The notes beneath the pieces were generated by a model that made no database searches, was not told the origin of the DNA, and saw nothing but the letters and a program-made list of their open reading frames with translations. DNA of 64,000 bases from an uncultured Muribaculum sp. (lineage in GTDB: Bacteria; Bacteroidota; Bacteroidia; Bacteroidales; Muribaculaceae): NCBI RefSeq assembly GCF_910583865.1, contig NZ_CAJTYX010000007.1, forward strand, positions 23,318 to 87,317, read 5' to 3'. Positions 60,652-64,000 of this stretch are shown one piece after another. Position 1 is the stretch's first letter. Every line of letters begins with the position of its first letter. Made by a program: the position numbers and the translations under genes.

Positions 60652-61713
60652 ATGGAATTGCGCCGCCACCTCTTCCATTCTTTCACGGTCTTTTTCCTTG
60701 CCTTGGCCTCCGTGTGTGTGACTGTTCAATACGTGCATGCATCCGACGGAGAATTGCTTCTTACCGCTACGCAAATAGAGTTGGGGACTGAGTATATCAC
60801 CGACTCGGTGGCCGACCTCTCTGCCGGCGAGGTCTTAGACAGGGACTACGGCATACGTGTGCGATGGGTCGGCGACAGTCTGATGGACATTACGACGCTC
60901 GGCTTGCGCTGCGACTTCACGTGCCGGGACGACTCCTTGTTGCTGACGATGGTGGAGACCGGTGGCGATGCCGAAGTGTTCGATAGACCGATTGTGATGA
61001 ATGCCTCGGGGATATTTTCATCTGAAGTGCACCCCTACGGAGGATATGAGGGAAGGACAGTTGGAAACTTGGCCAATTATGTGGTCAGAAGTTTGCTTGT
61101 AACTTCCGAGGGCGATACGTTGCAGACGCTCATGAACAAGCAGGTGATTCTGGGAACAACCTATTCTCCGGCGGATAATCCCCGCCTTTATGTGATTTCG
61201 ATAAGAGAATTGCGCAGCTATTATATCAGTGATAGCCCGTGGCCGGTGGCAGTTGTCGTTACGAATACTTATTATGACAGTGACTACACAGGAATAGGGC
61301 AAAAGAGATTCGCACTTGACCTTATTGCACCTTCCTCGGAAAACAGAGGTGCACATGCCAATATGTACCATACCACTGCCCTCGGCAAGGCGCTTGCCGG
61401 GCTTTCTCCATTTTCTCAGCTGCCGTATGGCGTGTTGCCCGGTAATGCCCCAAGTTCATTGTCGGCATCGGAATCCGGACTTGAATGTGAAGTGTCGTGC
61501 GACGGTGGCTCAATTCGAATCAACCTCCTTGGCTCGACGCATGGAGATTCGTCGGATTGTACCGTGGTGCTCAGCGACGTGCGCGGCATCGTATGGCATG
61601 CGGGCACTTTCCGTGACGGTACTGTGATCGACGTGTCGTCGTTGCCCAGTGGGGAGTACCAGATCACCTTATCCGACGGCTCTGCCGTACATACCGAGAA
61701 GCTTTCATTCTAA
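60652..61713 (+). CDS. Secreted protein with type IX-like C-terminal sorting domain
   Basis: A 353-residue exported protein. The ATG at 60652 follows a clear promoter and begins a signal peptide (ending near YVHA). The last ~80 residues form a typical Por/type IX sorting domain: CTVVLSDVRGIVWHAGTF, IDVSSLPSGEYQITLSDG, then EKLSF. The body (residues 30-270) has no motif I recognise. It ends 19 nt before the Rhs-like gene and is probably in one operon with it, perhaps as a partner or carrier of that protein. Confidence 0.7.
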   Translation: MELRRHLFHSFTVFFLALASVCVTVQYVHASDGELLLTATQIELGTEYITDSVADLSAGEVLDRDYGIRVRWVGDSLMDITTLGLRCDFTCRDDSLLLTMVETGGDAEVFDRPIVMNASGIFSSEVHPYGGYEGRTVGNLANYVVRSLLVTSEGDTLQTLMNKQVILGTTYSPADNPRLYVISIRELRSYYISDSPWPVAVVVTNTYYDSDYTGIGQKRFALDLIAPSSENRGAHANMYHTTALGKALAGLSPFSQLPYGVLPGNAPSSLSASESGLECEVSCDGGSIRINLLGSTHGDSSDCTVVLSDVRGIVWHAGTFRDGTVIDVSSLPSGEYQITLSDGSAVHTEKLSF

Positions 61714-61732
61714 ACCCGATAATCTTCAGGTC

Positions 61733-64000
61733 ATGAAAAGATACATGCTCCCGTGCCTCGCGCTTCTTGCGTCAGCAGGTGTTTCGGCATCGACCAGCCA
61801 GCTGATGCCTACACCTCCGGAACACCTTTCTCCATCCACCGCGTCACCGGGGGAATACGGCATGACGTCGGTGGATCTCTACTCGGGTACGCCATCCATC
61901 GAACTGCCCCTGCTTACGGTCAATGCCGGAGGAGGCCATTCATGGCCCGTTGCCATCGCCTACCATTGCGACGGGCTGAAGCCTTCGGAACCGGACGGCA
62001 TAGTCGGGGCGGGATGGACATTGAGGAGCGCAGGGGTCATCACCGCATCAAGGCATGACCTTCCGGATGAGCTGGACTACATAAACGGGGTCTCGTTATA
62101 CACTGACTATAGCGATTTCGGATGGTATCACAGGCACCGGTCCGCCAATATACCTTTTGATGATGCCGGTTCTGTAAGAAGGGCATTGGATGGCTACGCA
62201 CATTCCGACCGGCTTTTCGATGACACCGAGCCTGACGTGTTCAATTTCAGCTTCCCCGGTTGCCAAGGTGCTTTCTTCCTTGGAGAGGACGGGGAGTGGA
62301 AGGTCAGATGCAATAAAGATGTGAAGGTGTTTTTCGGCGGGACTTCCTCCGACTACGTGGACCCTTACGAGCTTCTCGACCTCTACATCTCCGATACGCC
62401 GGACTATCTTAAAATATCGGGACAAGCCTATTCCAAGTCGTTCGGACGATTTAAGATAATAGACGAGGACGGCACCGAATACACTTTCGGAGGTAGCAAT
62501 GAATCGGTCGAGCACTATATACCCTTTTTTACCGCGCCGGGTGCCCAGTTTGTCGCCGGCGCATGGCATCTCACAAAGGTGCGCTATACCGACGGACGTA
62601 CGCTTACATTCAGCTACAGCACCGACCGGCCCTACATAGCCCGTCTCACCTATGACAATTACAGATGGAGTAGCCATACACTCTCTACAGGGGGCTTCCT
62701 CGCCTCCGACTGCGGAGGATTCGGAGCGGGAAGCAGCGGGACGTATGGGGGCAACCTCATAATGCCCGTCTATCTTACGGGAATAACTTCCGACGAGGAT
62801 TCCATTTCGCTCGAATATGATACAGATAATTCCGCATATTATGATTTCCGGGCGATATGTGACAGGCATGAAACGCGGTACAAGTATGGCAGATATCTTC
62901 CGTTGCTCGAGGATGTTGTCAAGAACGTCGACTACTTCGACTACCGGTATCCTAAATGCCTTGAGGCCTTACGACGTAAGAAGCTCGTGACGATGAAGCA
63001 TTTCAGGATGCACCAGCCCGAACACCGGCTCGATTTCAGCTACTCCGAGGGAAACCGTCTCATCCTTACCACGATAACCGACGATGTGGTCGGCGACATA
63101 TACCGCTTTGCGACCTACGAGCCGGACCAGGTGCCGCCGTTGTCGTTCGACAAGAGCGACGCATGGGGGTATTACAAGGGTTACGACTATGCCTCCGGGG
63201 GGAGCGACGCGTCCTGCTACGGGATGCTTGAACGGATAATATATCCTACCGACGGTTCTGTGCGGTTCGAGTATGAGAGGCACGACTATTCATCAGTCGT
63301 CACGGAACTGCGCGATGGACTGTCCTACGAGAATGGAAACAGGACTGCCGGCGGATTACGAATCAAGAAAATATATCGTTGTACTTCTGAAAACGCATCC
63401 CGCGAGTTCCTTGACAAGGAGTATTTCTATGTCAAGGACTATGACCGTCACAAAGGCTCTTCCGGTATTTCCAGCGGGTGCATGCTGCGACCGCCGCTGT
63501 ATTCATATTCATTCGTCGCCACGAGCATCGACGGGAGCCGCCATAGCGTGGCGTTCTCCACGGAAAGGTCGCTTGCTTGCCACGACACTGCCGGAGGCGA
63601 GGGGCATGTAGGCTATTCCGAGGTAGCGGAAAAGAATGCCGACGGGAGCGTGACGGTCTACAAGTTCACGGACTTTGCTACTGTCCCCGACGAACGCCCG
63701 GTAGCGGAACTTATGGATCCGAAAGGTATAAAGCCATGTTCCTACCGTACCTCCGACCGTGGACTCCTCAAGGAAAGCATCCGCTATCTTCCCGATGGCA
63801 ACCTCTGGAAACGTACGGTATACACGTATTCCCCGTCCGTGAGCCTCGACAGGTCGTATGTCAAATGCCTGTACCTGTGGGGCGACATGCTCTGCAAGGG
63901 TGACGAGTACGGAAACGGTTTCAATACCGGGTCCTGGATATACGATGCACGGCTGACGCATCTTAATTTTATACAACATCAAAACTTTTTAAAGCATAGA
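61733..64000 (+). CDS. Rhs/YD-type polymorphic-toxin-like secreted protein, 5' part
   Basis: The frame from ATG 61733 stays open to base 64000 (756 codons, no stop), so the gene is cut by the window end. It starts with a signal peptide (MKRYMLPCLALLASAGVSA). The N-terminal region matches the entry domain of Bacteroidetes Rhs-like proteins: PGEYGMTSVDLYSGTPSIELPL, AIAYHCDGLKPSEPDG and IVGAGWTLRSAGVITAS. YD-like beta-hairpin units follow (YTDGRTLTFSYSTDRPYIARLTYD, IIYPTDGSVRFEYERHDY, KNADGSVTVYKFTDF). Such proteins form a shell around a variable C-terminal toxin, which here would lie beyond the window. The immunity gene is also out of view. The toxin role is inference from family. Confidence 0.75.
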   Translation, partial: MKRYMLPCLALLASAGVSASTSQLMPTPPEHLSPSTASPGEYGMTSVDLYSGTPSIELPLLTVNAGGGHSWPVAIAYHCDGLKPSEPDGIVGAGWTLRSAGVITASRHDLPDELDYINGVSLYTDYSDFGWYHRHRSANIPFDDAGSVRRALDGYAHSDRLFDDTEPDVFNFSFPGCQGAFFLGEDGEWKVRCNKDVKVFFGGTSSDYVDPYELLDLYISDTPDYLKISGQAYSKSFGRFKIIDEDGTEYTFGGSNESVEHYIPFFTAPGAQFVAGAWHLTKVRYTDGRTLTFSYSTDRPYIARLTYDNYRWSSHTLSTGGFLASDCGGFGAGSSGTYGGNLIMPVYLTGITSDEDSISLEYDTDNSAYYDFRAICDRHETRYKYGRYLPLLEDVVKNVDYFDYRYPKCLEALRRKKLVTMKHFRMHQPEHRLDFSYSEGNRLILTTITDDVVGDIYRFATYEPDQVPPLSFDKSDAWGYYKGYDYASGGSDASCYGMLERIIYPTDGSVRFEYERHDYSSVVTELRDGLSYENGNRTAGGLRIKKIYRCTSENASREFLDKEYFYVKDYDRHKGSSGISSGCMLRPPLYSYSFVATSIDGSRHSVAFSTERSLACHDTAGGEGHVGYSEVAEKNADGSVTVYKFTDFATVPDERPVAELMDPKGIKPCSYRTSDRGLLKESIRYLPDGNLWKRTVYTYSPSVSLDRSYVKCLYLWGDMLCKGDEYGNGFNTGSWIYDARLTHLNFIQHQNFLKHR

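Noticed and set aside
1..64000. tRNA, rRNA, transposase or prophage genes
   Set aside because: I looked at the intergenic stretches and protein frames and saw none that I could support by eye.

Overview
The window looks like a chromosomal segment of a gut Bacteroidales bacterium. The evidence is two SusC/SusD pairs, an Mfa/Fim-type fimbrial operon, Bacteroidetes promoters (TTTG at -33, TAnnTTTG at -7), many lipoproteins whose acceptor Cys is followed by Asp-rich residues (the usual surface-export signature), and an ilvD-ilvB-ilvN-thioesterase-ilvC operon. The GC-rich, C-ending codons and the 9-nt repeat arrays suggest a Muribaculaceae-like genome; that family call is inference.

Layout. 1-8398 (+): fimbrial operon, with a 3' fragment of a shaft fimbrillin, an Mfa2/FimB-like anchor, a second fimbrillin-fold lipoprotein and a large DUF4906-like tip protein. 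It is studded with short repeats, some translated inside the genes. 8399-9063: repeat-rich gap with a perfect 34-bp inverted repeat. 9064-13151: small defence-like cluster holding a HEPN/MNT toxin-antitoxin pair, an orphan ATPase and an AAA ATPase plus Toprim-like pair. 13156-17787: housekeeping genes (thioredoxin-like lipoprotein, serine hydrolase, MscS channel, purN, PepSY-like lipoprotein).

17907-33320 (-): a ten-gene polysaccharide-utilization-like operon with SusC/SusD, a BACON lipoprotein, a histidine-acid-phosphatase fused to a propeller-like domain, a CPPED1-like metallophosphoesterase, a sodium:solute symporter and a zinc polyol-type dehydrogenase. A divergent LacI regulator follows across five LacI-type operator-like sites (33422-33528). 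A second copy of the metallophosphoesterase lies just after the regulator. 36324-40662 (-): SGNH esterase, GH109-like enzyme, DcaP-like porin. 40978-53975 (+): a DUF4886 SGNH lipoprotein with a 12-G tract in its 5' coding region, a second SusC/SusD pair, two tandem DUF5689-type lipoproteins and two tandem endonuclease/exonuclease/phosphatase (EEP) lipoproteins, the first of which has lost its catalytic residues. Together the two PULs carry five phosphoesterase-fold proteins, so I propose a phosphoester-substrate utilization island (inositol phosphates, phosphoglycans, nucleic acids or lipid head groups).

53976-60476 (+): branched-chain amino acid operon preceded by a Bacteroidetes promoter, a 29-residue leader peptide with 15 Ile/Leu/Val residues, and mutually exclusive antiterminator and terminator hairpins, which is a classical attenuator architecture. 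60652-64000 (+): a secreted protein with a type IX-like C-terminal tail, then a large Rhs/YD-type polymorphic-toxin-like gene still open at the window end. I saw no rRNA, tRNA, CRISPR array, transposase or phage genes.
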